From the NCBI RefSeq assembly GCF_900114825.1, contig NZ_FOUI01000012.1, positions 46,187-104,244 on the forward strand: 58,058 nt of DNA, given 5' to 3'. Origin of the DNA: Halopseudomonas yangmingensis. Its GTDB lineage: Bacteria > Pseudomonadota > Gammaproteobacteria > Pseudomonadales > Pseudomonadaceae. Under the pieces are notes generated by a model. It was not told the origin of the DNA. It worked only from the letters and a program-made list of their open reading frames with translations, and did no database searches. Made by a program: the position numbers and the translations under genes. Shown here piece by piece: positions 27,890 through 36,753 of this stretch; position 1 is the stretch's first letter; each line of letters begins with the position of its first letter.

Positions 27890-28945
27890 CTAGAAAAAAA
27901 GATCACATTCCAACACGGGAGCTCCAAATTTCACACTTACTCTTACGCGCCTCCCCACAATGGAATTTATAAATTTAGGCTGCATTCCGAATCCTGGCCT
28001 AACACTTCGAATCGCATCCGGCGTAATTATTTCACCGGCCTTCAGATCCTTGACAAAGTATAGTGACCGCCTGAACTTAACATTCCCTTGCTCACTCGAC
28101 TTACGCCCATAATCAACGCGCCCAAGTGCCTGCCAAGCAGTTTTAGTATCCCGGCATAAGTTAGCCAGGTCATTCGGCTCAAGCGAGAAGCTGTCATCAG
28201 GGCCGCCGCCATTGCGGTCGAGAGTGAAGTGCTTTTCGATAATGGAGGCACCCAGCACCACACTGGCAATCGCCGTGGTATTGTCCAGCGTGTGATCCGA
28301 CAGGCCGGTGACCAGCCCAAAACGCTCGATCATGTCGCCGATGGTGCGCAGGTTGTAATCCTCTGCCGGGGCGGGGTAGCCGCTTACGCAATGGAGAATG
28401 GCCAGTTGTTTACAGCCACCTTCCCGGGCTGCGGTGATGGCTTCCTGAATTTCCTCAGCGTCTGCCATACCGGTGGAGATGATCATCGGCTTGCCAGTGG
28501 CCGCCACATAGCGGATTAGCGGCAGGTCGACCGCTTCGAACGAGGCAATTTTATAGGCCGGTGCGTTCAGGTCTTCGAGCAGATCCACTGCGGTGGTGTC
28601 GAAGGGCGAGCTGAAAATGGGAATGCCAATTTTCTGGGCATGCTCAAACAGAGGTTTGTGCCATTCCCAGGGCATATGCGCTTCTTCATAGAGCTCATAG
28701 AGAGTTCGCCCATCCCAAAGCCCGCCTTTGATTTTGAATTCGTCAGCATCGGAATTCAACGTGATGGTATCCGGGCGATAGGTTTGCAGCTTTACGGCAT
28801 CCGCGCCGGCCTTGGCGGCCTCTTCAATGATCTTCAGGGCGGTTTCCAGCTTGCCGTTATGATTCGCTGAGAGCTCCGCGATGACGTAGGGTGGCTGATT
28901 TCGGGAAATCTCCCGGCCGGCAATTACGATTTTAGGTTCACTCAT
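27890..28945 (-). CDS. pseI: Pseudaminic acid synthase
   Basis: A 351-residue NeuB-family condensing enzyme that joins 2,4-diacetamido-2,4,6-trideoxy-L-altrose with phosphoenolpyruvate to give pseudaminic acid. The N-terminal TIM barrel has VIAELSANHNGKLETALKII, DAVKLQTYRPDTIT, FSSPFDTTAVDLL, KIASFEAVDLPL, ILHCVSGYPAP and IEKHFTLDRN. The C-terminal SAF/antifreeze-like domain (about 285-351) has RRSLYFVKDLKAGEIIT. The motif set and neighbours (pseB-C-F-G-H) favour PseI over sialic or legionaminic acid synthase. It lies 3 nt downstream of pseH. Confidence 0.93.
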   Translation of the reverse strand: MSEPKIVIAGREISRNQPPYVIAELSANHNGKLETALKIIEEAAKAGADAVKLQTYRPDTITLNSDADEFKIKGGLWDGRTLYELYEEAHMPWEWHKPLFEHAQKIGIPIFSSPFDTTAVDLLEDLNAPAYKIASFEAVDLPLIRYVAATGKPMIISTGMADAEEIQEAITAAREGGCKQLAILHCVSGYPAPAEDYNLRTIGDMIERFGLVTGLSDHTLDNTTAIASVVLGASIIEKHFTLDRNGGGPDDSFSLEPNDLANLCRDTKTAWQALGRVDYGRKSSEQGNVKFRRSLYFVKDLKAGEIITPDAIRSVRPGFGMQPKFINSIVGRRVRVSVKFGAPVLECDLFF

Positions 28946-28948
28946 TCT

Positions 28949-29461
28949 TCAATCCTTAGCCTGTGCTTGCCATTCGCGGTTCAGAAGACCAAAGCACACA
29001 ACATCATGAAACTGGCCACCATCAAAGTGCTGATCCCGCAGGCGGCCCTCTTCGGTAAAGCCAAGTCTTTTATGAAACGCGATCGAACGCTCGTTAAACC
29101 CGAGCGCTTGCCCACAAACTTTGTGAAGGCTTAACTCTGCGAAAGCGTAGTTGAGGGCTCGCTTGCCAAGTTCCCTACCGCTGCCTTTAGGTGCGTCCGG
29201 TGCCAGGTAAAAGCCCCAGTCTGCCACTTCCGGGCAACGTGTGCGGGTGATGTTAACAAAACCCCGCGCCTTGCGACCTTGCTCATAGATCAGAAGCTCT
29301 ATAGCAGGGTTAGTCCCCGCATTCATAAACCACTTGCGGTGTTCTTCCAGGCGAATCTCATGGGTAGTGTACATGTATCGGCGCACCTCCATATGGTTGC
29401 GCCATTGCAGAACCTGTTCAAGGTCTGACTCGGTCATTGGTCGGAGGGTGTGATCCGTCAT
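28949..29461 (-). CDS. pseH: UDP-4-amino-4,6-dideoxy-N-acetyl-beta-L-altrosamine N-acetyltransferase
   Basis: A 170-residue GNAT-fold acetyltransferase that uses acetyl-CoA to acetylate the C4 amino group of the PseC product. It has LRPMTESDLEQVLQWRN at the N-terminus (typical of PseH), the acceptor region RKWFMN, and the CoA-binding area GSGRELGKRALNYAF and NERSIAFHKRLGFTEEG. ATG 29461 shares one base with the pseG stop codon and has GGGAG upstream. Translationally coupled within the pse operon. Confidence 0.9.
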   Translation of the reverse strand: MTDHTLRPMTESDLEQVLQWRNHMEVRRYMYTTHEIRLEEHRKWFMNAGTNPAIELLIYEQGRKARGFVNITRTRCPEVADWGFYLAPDAPKGSGRELGKRALNYAFAELSLHKVCGQALGFNERSIAFHKRLGFTEEGRLRDQHFDGGQFHDVVCFGLLNREWQAQAKD

Positions 29462-30570
29462 CAATCTCTCCCACCTGCTGCGCCAATCGCTTCAAGTGCC
29501 CGGAACACGCCATCTCCATCGGTGATACCCGCAGCCGCGTCACTCATCCGTTCAAGCCGGCCCGGCTCGAAAAGTGCTACCAATACAGAAGGCAAAGTGG
29601 CTCCAAGCTGGTCCGCGTCATCAATCTTTACCGCAGCACCGGATGCTTCCAAGGCGGTTGCGCCGGCAACCTGATTCTCGGCGAGAACAACCAATACGGC
29701 AGGAACCCCTAAACAACAACGCTCCCAAGAAGTTCCCCCCGCAGCCCCGATAGACAGGTCCGCCAAGCACATCCGCTCGGCCATGTCGGTTACATTCACA
29801 CTCACCATTGCTTTGAACGGTAAGTCAGCAGCCTGCTGCCGAACTTCATCCAGATAAGGTGCCGCTGCCCCCATAATAATGTCCAACTCTGTACTCGCCG
29901 GCAGCACTGATTCCGAGAGCGCAGCAAGCACTTGGCCCGTCACGTTGGTACGGTCGACACCACCCAATGAAATCAGAATACGCTTCAGTTCCGGCTGCTG
30001 CCGCCGGTTCAGACTTTGCTCCCGAAGGTTCGCAAATTCCGGACGCAACAAGGCATAACCCGGGCCGATCAGTCGCTGACAATCCTCGGGTAGAAGACCA
30101 TCATAATCCGACTCTACCCGGCCCAGATTCTGATCCAGCAACAGCGCACACTCATGGCAGCGATTCGCCAGGTCATCAATGACCATAATGCTGCCGACGA
30201 CGTTGGCCAAGGCCCGCTCCCAATCGGTGTCCAGTGCGTAGTGATCAACCACCAGCCAATCCGGTTTCCAGGGGACCAGGGTGTCAAGTGTTTGGCGGGC
30301 ATCTTCTTGCCAGGGCACACCCAGCCAAAGTGTGTAGTTGTCAGAGCGACTGTCTTTCGTGTCCAGCTCGTTATCACTGCACGAGGAGGGCAACAGGGTT
30401 AAGCCGTAGCCTTTGCTCGTAATCAGCTCACCCAGATGGCCTTCATGTTCACGACAAACAAACCGGCATTCGTGGCCTTGGCGGGTGAGTTCATCGGCCA
30501 GTGTCAGGCAGCGCATCACGTGGCCGGTGCCGATCTGTACGGATGCATCTGTGCGAAACGCAACTCTCAC
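29461..30570 (-). CDS. pseG: UDP-2,4-diacetamido-2,4,6-trideoxy-beta-L-altropyranose hydrolase
   Basis: A 369-residue GT-B-like (MurG-related) hydrolase that removes UDP from the diacetamido sugar before condensation by PseI. It has FRTDASVQIGTGHVMRCLTLA at the N-terminus (the His of GTGHVMR is the likely catalytic base), LVVDHYALD, ISLGGVDRTNVT, and SIGAAGGTSWERCCLGVP near residue 270. The GTG start at 30570 overlaps the pseF stop by 4 nt. The upstream in-frame extension lies inside pseF and is not used. Confidence 0.92.
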   Translation of the reverse strand: MRVAFRTDASVQIGTGHVMRCLTLADELTRQGHECRFVCREHEGHLGELITSKGYGLTLLPSSCSDNELDTKDSRSDNYTLWLGVPWQEDARQTLDTLVPWKPDWLVVDHYALDTDWERALANVVGSIMVIDDLANRCHECALLLDQNLGRVESDYDGLLPEDCQRLIGPGYALLRPEFANLREQSLNRRQQPELKRILISLGGVDRTNVTGQVLAALSESVLPASTELDIIMGAAAPYLDEVRQQAADLPFKAMVSVNVTDMAERMCLADLSIGAAGGTSWERCCLGVPAVLVVLAENQVAGATALEASGAAVKIDDADQLGATLPSVLVALFEPGRLERMSDAAAGITDGDGVFRALEAIGAAGGRD

Positions 30571-31271
30571 TGCGAACCACCTTCTGCCTGCATCGCCCGG
30601 AACAACCATTCCGCCCGGTTCCAGTCTTCCGGGGTATCAATGTCCTGTACCCGGTGGCGTGGCAGCTTAACGGGTACCGAGTCCTCGCCGAAGATGGCCC
30701 GCTCTTCACACCAGGCCTCAGCAGTACCCCAATAAAACTGGCCGGCATCGTGCCAGGCTTCTTCCAGGTCTTGTGAGCGAGTTTGGAAGTGTTCAGGGTT
30801 GAACATAGCGACATGGCCATTCCCGGTAATCCGAATGGCTCGCTGGATCGGGAAAGCATAGCTGGTCACGGAGAACGCATAGCTGCTGCCGGTGTCCTTG
30901 ATGAGTTTAAGCCCCTGTTTGAGATCTTCCGCAGAGACAAACGGGGCTGTGGCATAGAGGCAGCAAGCGTATTCCACTGATACATCATTCTGGTGAAGCC
31001 ACTCCACAGCGTGGCGGATCACCTGCAGCGTTCCGGTAAAATCATCCGACAACTCCGCCGGGCGCATGAACGGCACCGCAGCGCCCCACTCTCGAGCTAC
31101 ACTCGCGATGGCATCGTCATCAGTAGAAACGATAATCTGATCAAAACAGCCACTGGCCTTCGCGGCCTCGATGGACCACGCAATCATCGGTTTACCGCAA
31201 AACTCTTTCACGTTCTTACGGGGGATACGCTTGCTGCCACCACGGGCAGGAATGACTGCTACACGGCACAC
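30567..31271 (-). CDS. pseF: Pseudaminic acid cytidylyltransferase
   Basis: A 234-residue CMP-sugar synthetase that activates pseudaminic acid with CTP. It has the N-terminal VIPARGGSKRIPRKNVKEFCGKP nucleotide loop region (first 20 residues especially IPARGGSKRIP), IVSTDDDAIASVA and ACCLYATAPFVSAEDL, all typical of the NeuA/PseF family. The start codon is GTG at 31271, immediately after the pseC stop, and the 3' end overlaps pseG. Confidence 0.93.
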   Translation of the reverse strand: MCRVAVIPARGGSKRIPRKNVKEFCGKPMIAWSIEAAKASGCFDQIIVSTDDDAIASVAREWGAAVPFMRPAELSDDFTGTLQVIRHAVEWLHQNDVSVEYACCLYATAPFVSAEDLKQGLKLIKDTGSSYAFSVTSYAFPIQRAIRITGNGHVAMFNPEHFQTRSQDLEEAWHDAGQFYWGTAEAWCEERAIFGEDSVPVKLPRHRVQDIDTPEDWNRAEWLFRAMQAEGGSQ

Positions 31272-32441
31272 TTACGGATGCCTCCCGGACAATACGAAGC
31301 TCAGGGATTCGAGCACCTGATACTGCTGTTCATCCGTCATCCCCTGAAACATCGGCAGGCTTATAGCTTCAGCGTAATAACGCTCCGCTTGAGGAAAATC
31401 ACCCGTCTTGAATCCCAGTTGTTGATAATACGGCTGAGTATGCACTGGGATGTAATGCAGGTTTACGCCAATGCCTTGCTCACGTAGAGACTCGAAGACC
31501 TTACGATGACTTTTGCTGCTATTTTCTAGTTGCAAACGGATGACGTAGAGGTGCAGACCAGAATAGCTGTCCGGGTGCTGCCAGGGCGTCGTGACGGGCA
31601 AGCCAGCCAACAGTTGGTCATATCGTTTGGCCAATTCGTGGCGACGGGCAACAAAGCCGTCTAGCCGATCCATCTGGCTTATGCCCAAGGCTGCCTGCAG
31701 CTCGGTCATCCGATAATTGAAGCCAAGGTCTATTTGCTGGTAATACCAAGGACCATCCGGCGCCTGGGTCATCTGCTGTGGGTCACGGGTAATACCGTGG
31801 CTGCGCAGCAGGTTCATACGCTCTGCCAATTGCGGGTCGTTGGTCACAGCCATGCCGCCTTCAGCGGTAGTGATGATCTTGACCGGGTGGAAGCTGAACA
31901 CAGTAATGTCACTGTACCACCCGTTACCAATGAATTCGCCCTGATATTTGCCGCCAATAGCATGGGACGCATCTTCAATGACTCTGAAGCCATAACGTTG
32001 GGCCAAGTCATCGATGGCTTGCATGTCACAAGACTGGCCGCACAGATGTACGGCAACCACGACCTTGGGTAAACGGCCATCACGTTCAGCCTGTTCCAGC
32101 TTATCTGCTAAAGCCTTTGCACACAGATTGTAGGTATGCGGATCGATGTCTACAAAATCCACTCGCGCGCCACAGTAGAGAGCGCAGTTGGCCGAAGCAA
32201 CAAAAGTGATCGGGCTGGTCCACAACCAGTCACCAGGACCGAGCCCTAGCGCCAAGCAGGCAATATGTAAGGCTGAAGTGGCGCTGTTGACAGCCACCGC
32301 ATGTTGAGCCCCAACATGCGCGGCCACAACCTGCTCAAAGCGCGGCACCATAGGCCCCTGAGTGAGGAAGTCAGATTGCAGTACAGCGATGACCGCATCA
32401 ATGTCGGCCTCGCTGATGTCCTGTCGGCCATAGGGGATCAT
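31272..32441 (-). CDS. pseC: UDP-4-amino-4,6-dideoxy-N-acetyl-beta-L-altrosamine transaminase
   Basis: A 389-residue PLP-dependent aminotransferase of the DegT/DnrJ/EryC1 family acting on the PseB product with glutamate as amino donor. It has the N-terminal MIPYGRQDISEADIDAV (characteristic of PseC), NSATSALHIACLALGLGPGD, VVAVHLCGQSCDM, EDASHAIGGKYQG, and the Schiff-base lysine in FSFHPVKIITTAEGG. It lies 3 nt downstream of pseB and abuts pseF. Confidence 0.94.
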   Translation of the reverse strand: MIPYGRQDISEADIDAVIAVLQSDFLTQGPMVPRFEQVVAAHVGAQHAVAVNSATSALHIACLALGLGPGDWLWTSPITFVASANCALYCGARVDFVDIDPHTYNLCAKALADKLEQAERDGRLPKVVVAVHLCGQSCDMQAIDDLAQRYGFRVIEDASHAIGGKYQGEFIGNGWYSDITVFSFHPVKIITTAEGGMAVTNDPQLAERMNLLRSHGITRDPQQMTQAPDGPWYYQQIDLGFNYRMTELQAALGISQMDRLDGFVARRHELAKRYDQLLAGLPVTTPWQHPDSYSGLHLYVIRLQLENSSKSHRKVFESLREQGIGVNLHYIPVHTQPYYQQLGFKTGDFPQAERYYAEAISLPMFQGMTDEQQYQVLESLSFVLSGRHP

Positions 32442-32444
32442 GGA

Positions 32445-33443
32445 TTAAATGCTCCCGATTTTTTCACGGTTGGCGTCTATCCAGGCCTGCAGTTCAGCGC
32501 CAGCCATCCATTCACTGTTGTTGTCACTGGAATAAACAAAACCTTCAGGAACTTTTATGCCGTCCTTGATACGATTTGGGCAATCCGCCCAGCCGTTGAT
32601 AACCGGCAAAATCTTGAAGTGCTCAGGGTATTCGTAAGTGTAGTAAGCATCTTCAGCGCTGATCATCTGTTCGTGAAGCTTTTCGCCAGGACGAATACCG
32701 ATAACCTCCTGGCGGGCCTCCGGCGCTACCACACAGGCCAAGTCGGTTACCTTCATCGAAGGAATCTTCTTGACATAGATTTCACCGCCGACCATGTCCT
32801 CAAAGGCGTGCCATACCAGTTCCACGCCCTGCTCCAGCGAAATCATGAAACGGGTCATGCGCTCGTCGGTAATGGGCAGTACGCCCTTGTCTTTGATAGA
32901 CATGAAAAAGGGAATTACAGAGCCTCGCGAGCCCATGACGTTACCATAGCGTACTACCGAAAAACGGGTGCCGTGTTCACCGGAGTAGGCGTTCCCGGCT
33001 ACGAATAGCTTGTCGGAAGTAAGCTTAGTAGCACCATACAGATTGATTGGACTACTAGCCTTATCTGTGGACAAAGCCACTACCCCTTTCACACCTTTGT
33101 CGATGCAAGCGTCGATCAGGTTCATCGCCCCCATCACATTAGTTTTGACACATTCGAAAGGGTTGTATTCCGCAGTAGGGACGATTTTGGTGGCAGCTGC
33201 ATGTACCACGTAGTCCACTCCATCCAGTGCACGGTAAAGGCGCTCTTTGTCGCGGACATCACCGATGAAGAAACGAATGCGGCTATCGCCTTCGAACTTC
33301 TTGGCCATGTCCCACTGCTTCATTTCATCGCGAGAGAAAATGATAATTTTCTTCGGGTTGTACTTGGCTAGAGTCATGGGCACGAAGGTATTACCAAAAG
33401 AGCCGGTGCCACCGGTGACGAGGATAGTGGAGTTTTTCAGCAT
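32445..33443 (-). CDS. pseB: UDP-GlcNAc 4,6-dehydratase (inverting)
   Basis: A 332-residue soluble SDR catalysing the first step to pseudaminic acid: dehydration of UDP-GlcNAc with C5 inversion. It has ILVTGGTGSFGNTFVPMTL, IIIFSRDEMKQWDMAKKF, VHAAATKIVPTAEYNPFECV, and the catalytic INLYGATKLTSDK (YxxxK). The Tyr-containing catalytic motif and short length distinguish it from the membrane-bound WbpM of the same locus. First of six contiguous pse genes, 21 nt after wzx. Confidence 0.95.
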   Translation of the reverse strand: MLKNSTILVTGGTGSFGNTFVPMTLAKYNPKKIIIFSRDEMKQWDMAKKFEGDSRIRFFIGDVRDKERLYRALDGVDYVVHAAATKIVPTAEYNPFECVKTNVMGAMNLIDACIDKGVKGVVALSTDKASSPINLYGATKLTSDKLFVAGNAYSGEHGTRFSVVRYGNVMGSRGSVIPFFMSIKDKGVLPITDERMTRFMISLEQGVELVWHAFEDMVGGEIYVKKIPSMKVTDLACVVAPEARQEVIGIRPGEKLHEQMISAEDAYYTYEYPEHFKILPVINGWADCPNRIKDGIKVPEGFVYSSDNNSEWMAGAELQAWIDANREKIGSI

Positions 33444-33464
33444 GATTCAGGTTTCCTTGTTACA

Positions 33465-34727
33465 TCAAGCAGCGCTGCGGAGCATCTGATACTCCACAGG
33501 CGTTAGGAGATAATAAGCCAGTACTTTCCATACCAGCATGACAAAAAAGCTGCAACAGATGGCTGCAGGTACTGCAAGCAGAGTATTAAAGGGAGCCAGC
33601 ACAAGCACGCTCAGAATAAATACCAAAAGCGCACCGAGATGGCTAAAAATAATGTGCTTATCCTTGCCTTGGGCATAAAGCGCATAATGAGGAATCATTG
33701 AAAGCGCCATCAAAACTGTAGCAGCCATTAGCCAGCCGAACAGGTAGCTATGTTCCTGATAGACAGGACGACCAATCCAATCCAGTAGCAGAGGCAACAC
33801 TAAAGCAGCTACAGTTATGAAGAGTAAGCAGAACACAGCGGTGTGCAGCAATAACTGCTTGAGTTGACGCTTGAAATCGTTGGCCGAACATTGCTGCCAA
33901 TGACTGATCAATGCGGGATACATAAAAGCGAACACCCCCGCATCCAAAAAAGACATGAGCGCGTTGCTCATACCAATGAAAAGCACGTAAGCCGCGAGAA
34001 CCTCCATGCCTGCAAAGCTTTCAAACCAGTAGCGGTCCAAGGTGTAAATGCCACGGACGGCCAATGTCGCCAACAAGAAGGGAATCGCAATTTTTATACC
34101 GCTCCATACCCAGCGCCAGTCAATCTGACGACGCCAACCGCCGAGCCCCATCCGCAACAAGCTACCAGCACCAAGTACAACGGCGATTGCGGCACCTAGC
34201 GTCCATGACATCAGGACGTTTTCCAGACTCCTGCTAGCAGGCTGCCAGAACATTACCCCGACCACCAACAAAGCCCAGAGCCCAGTACGTAGAAATAATA
34301 CGCAACTAGCCAGCAGAGGGCGTGAAATAGCGATGAGCAAGCGATTGAGCTCTTGGCTAATGTGCTCCACCACCAGCAGCGCGAAAAACCAACCAAGAAG
34401 GTATGACGGCAATACATCAAAAGCGAACAAAATCAGTAACAGGGGCATGAACACTAGGTAAGTAACCATAGAAAACGCGCACTGGCTTTTCAGCAGACCA
34501 CCCCATTCTGTTTTCTCGCGTTTGAGCAGTTCTCGCGTTGTATAGGTGTAAAAATCAAACCCCAGCAGATACAGAGCATAACCCACAGTAGCGGCCACCA
34601 AGCCGTACAGACCAACCTCTTCCGGGTCAAGTAGTTTTGCCAGCATAAAGATCAACAAAAATTTGCTGACTAGAGTCATCCCTCTTAAAGCCAAATTGGC
34701 CAGGCGGGTCATATTCCGAATTGACAT
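33465..34727 (-). CDS. wzx: O-unit flippase Wzx candidate
   Basis: A 420-residue polytopic membrane protein with about 12 helices in the MOP/polysaccharide-transporter pattern: N-terminal LVSKFLLIFMLAKLLDPEEVGLYG, paired helices separated by short charged loops, and no large soluble domain. It would flip undecaprenyl-pyrophosphate-linked repeat units to the periplasm. ATG 34727 is favoured over TTG/GTG codons just upstream, although no strong ribosome-binding site is visible. Called from topology, N-terminal motif and position between glmS and pseB. Confidence 0.88.
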   Translation of the reverse strand: MSIRNMTRLANLALRGMTLVSKFLLIFMLAKLLDPEEVGLYGLVAATVGYALYLLGFDFYTYTTRELLKREKTEWGGLLKSQCAFSMVTYLVFMPLLLILFAFDVLPSYLLGWFFALLVVEHISQELNRLLIAISRPLLASCVLFLRTGLWALLVVGVMFWQPASRSLENVLMSWTLGAAIAVVLGAGSLLRMGLGGWRRQIDWRWVWSGIKIAIPFLLATLAVRGIYTLDRYWFESFAGMEVLAAYVLFIGMSNALMSFLDAGVFAFMYPALISHWQQCSANDFKRQLKQLLLHTAVFCLLFITVAALVLPLLLDWIGRPVYQEHSYLFGWLMAATVLMALSMIPHYALYAQGKDKHIIFSHLGALLVFILSVLVLAPFNTLLAVPAAICCSFFVMLVWKVLAYYLLTPVEYQMLRSAA

Positions 34728-34798
34728 CAACACTGAGCTATTAAAATCATCATTTGGGGAGCACGAAAGAACAAGTTTATTCTCATTAGAAATAGTGC

Positions 34799-36628
34799 CT
34801 ACTCAACGGTAACCGATTTCGCCAAATTCCTCGGCTTATCCACATCCGTTCCTTTCACCAACGCCACGTGATAGCTGAGCAGTTGTAGCGGCAGGGTATA
34901 CACAATGGGTGACACGCTGTCGTACACCCAAGGCATATCAATATGGGTCACCCCTTCACTGGTTTCCAGACCCGCCCGCTCACAGGCGAAATTGATTAGC
35001 TGACCACCACGGGCGCGAACTTCTTCAAGGTTGGATTTGAGCTTTTCCAGCAGGCTATCACTGGGAGCAACGCTGACTACGGGCATGTCTTCATCGACCA
35101 GCGCCAGCGGGCCGTGCTTGAGTTCACCGGCGGCGTAAGCTTCAGCGTGGATGTAGGAAATTTCCTTGAGCTTGAGCGCCCCTTCCATCGCCACGGGGTA
35201 GTGCGGGCCACGGCCAAGGAACAGGGCGTGATGTTTGCTGGCAAAGCTTTGCGCCAATTGCTCGATACCCGGCTCCAGTTGCAGCACTTGTTCGACCAGG
35301 CCCGGCAGATTGCGCAATGCCCGGATATTGGCGTTGATGATTTCCGGGGCTCGCTGCTTGGCTTGGGCCAGCGCGGTAGTCAGCCACAACAGCGCAACCA
35401 GTTGGGTGGTAAAGGCTTTGGTTGAGGCTACGCCGATTTCCGGGCCAGCCTGGGTCAGCAATCGCCAGCCAGCCTCGCGTACCAGGGAGCTGCCAGCTAC
35501 GTTGCAGATGGCCAGCGTGCCCAGATAATTCTGCTTCTTGGCATATCTGAGTGCAGCCAGGGTGTCTGCGGTTTCACCAGACTGGGAGATGGTTACCAGC
35601 AGGGTGTTGGCCGGGACGGACACGGTGCGATAGCGATACTCGCTGGCAACTTCTACCTGGCAGGCAATACCGGCCTGCTCTTCAATCCAGTAGCGTGCTA
35701 CCAGGCCAGCGTGGTAGCTGGTGCCGCAGGCGACGATATGGATGTTCTCGATCTGGTGCAGCTGTTGTTCGGCATCCGGGCCGAGGATGCTGGTGAATAC
35801 GTGGTCATCGGCCAGTTTGCCGGCCAGGGTGTCGGTGATGGCCTGGGGTTGCTCGTAGATTTCCTTGAGCATGTAGTGGCGGTAGTCGCCTTTGTCCAGG
35901 CTGTGGGCAGCGTGTTCGTAACGGGTGATGCTGTAATCCGTGGGCTGGTTGCTGCTGTTCCAGATTTCCCGGCTGGTTAGCGTCAGGCGGGCGTGGTCGC
36001 CCTCGTCCAGGTAGATGAACTGGTCGGTGGTTTGCAGCATGGCCAAGGGGTCGGAGGCGATGAAGTGTTCTTCGCTGCCGATGCCGATGACCAGCGGGCT
36101 GCCCATGCGGGCGCAGTAGAGGGTGTCCGGTTCCTGTTCGTGGATCACACCCAGGGCGAAGGCGCCACGCAGTGTGTTCAGGGTGGTGCGAAAGGCGCTT
36201 AGAAAGTTCTCACTGGTTTTGTGATGTTCGGCGAGCAGGTGGGCGATGACTTCGGTGTCGGTGTCCGAGGTGAAGGTATAGCCCAGCGCGATCAGCTGTT
36301 TGCGCAGTTGCGCGTGGTTTTCGATGATGCCGTTGTGCACCAGGGCGAGCTGGTCAGCGATATGCGGGTGGGCATTGCGCTCTGCCGGGCGGCCGTGGGT
36401 GGCCCAGCGGGTGTGGGCGATGCCGAGGTGGCCGGTGTTGGCGGTTTTATTGAGGGCGTTTTCCAGTTCGGCGACTTTGCCCATGGCGCGGGTTCGGGTG
36501 ATTTGGCCGCTGCCGTTGATGACGGCGATGCCGGCGGAGTCATAGCCGCGGTATTCCAGGCGGCGTAGGCCTTCAATAAGGATGGGGGTGATGTTGCGCT
36601 TGGCGATGGCGCCGACGATTCCGCACAT
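34799..36628 (-). CDS. glmS: Glutamine-fructose-6-phosphate aminotransferase, locus-associated copy
   Basis: A 609-residue two-domain enzyme making glucosamine 6-phosphate. The N-terminal class II glutaminase domain begins MCGIVGAI with the nucleophile Cys2 and has LRRLEYRGYDSAGIAV and HTRWATHGRP. Two C-terminal SIS isomerase domains have VACGTSYHAGLVARYW, ISQSGETADTLAALR and FLGRGPHYPVAMEGALKLKEI, ending DKPRNLAKSVTVE. Full length. Pseudomonads normally have a housekeeping glmS near the atp operon, so this copy at the head of the O-antigen genes probably raises UDP-GlcNAc supply for the WbpM and PseB branches. The presence of another copy cannot be checked here. Confidence 0.95.
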   Translation of the reverse strand: MCGIVGAIAKRNITPILIEGLRRLEYRGYDSAGIAVINGSGQITRTRAMGKVAELENALNKTANTGHLGIAHTRWATHGRPAERNAHPHIADQLALVHNGIIENHAQLRKQLIALGYTFTSDTDTEVIAHLLAEHHKTSENFLSAFRTTLNTLRGAFALGVIHEQEPDTLYCARMGSPLVIGIGSEEHFIASDPLAMLQTTDQFIYLDEGDHARLTLTSREIWNSSNQPTDYSITRYEHAAHSLDKGDYRHYMLKEIYEQPQAITDTLAGKLADDHVFTSILGPDAEQQLHQIENIHIVACGTSYHAGLVARYWIEEQAGIACQVEVASEYRYRTVSVPANTLLVTISQSGETADTLAALRYAKKQNYLGTLAICNVAGSSLVREAGWRLLTQAGPEIGVASTKAFTTQLVALLWLTTALAQAKQRAPEIINANIRALRNLPGLVEQVLQLEPGIEQLAQSFASKHHALFLGRGPHYPVAMEGALKLKEISYIHAEAYAAGELKHGPLALVDEDMPVVSVAPSDSLLEKLKSNLEEVRARGGQLINFACERAGLETSEGVTHIDMPWVYDSVSPIVYTLPLQLLSYHVALVKGTDVDKPRNLAKSVTVE

Positions 36629-36683
36629 GTTGGGTGTCGTTCCGGTGACGGGTGGTTGGGCTTAGAAGGTCAAAAGGTCAAGA

Positions 36684-36720
36684 TGGATTGCCACGGCCCT
36701 TTGGGCCTCGCTATGACGAG
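36684..36720. repeat. Compound palindromic element (GGATTGCCACGG...GACGAG)
   Basis: In the 125-bp gap between the zeta-like toxin stop and the glmS start, GGCCCTTTGGGCC (36695-36707) is followed by CCTCGCTATGACGAGG. Together with the leading GGATTGCCACGG this resembles the widely scattered GATTGCCACG...CTCGCAATGACG-type palindromes of many bacterial genomes. That resemblance is from memory. It differs from the other repeats in this window. Confidence 0.55.
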
Positions 36721-36753
36721 GCGGGGGGGGGGTTGCGATGAGTGCTTGGGGTA

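Noticed and set aside
34734-34798. glmS riboswitch/ribozyme or another RNA element around glmS.
   Set aside because: The flanks are too short and lack the conserved ribozyme core, which is known from Gram-positive bacteria. Nothing supportive was seen.
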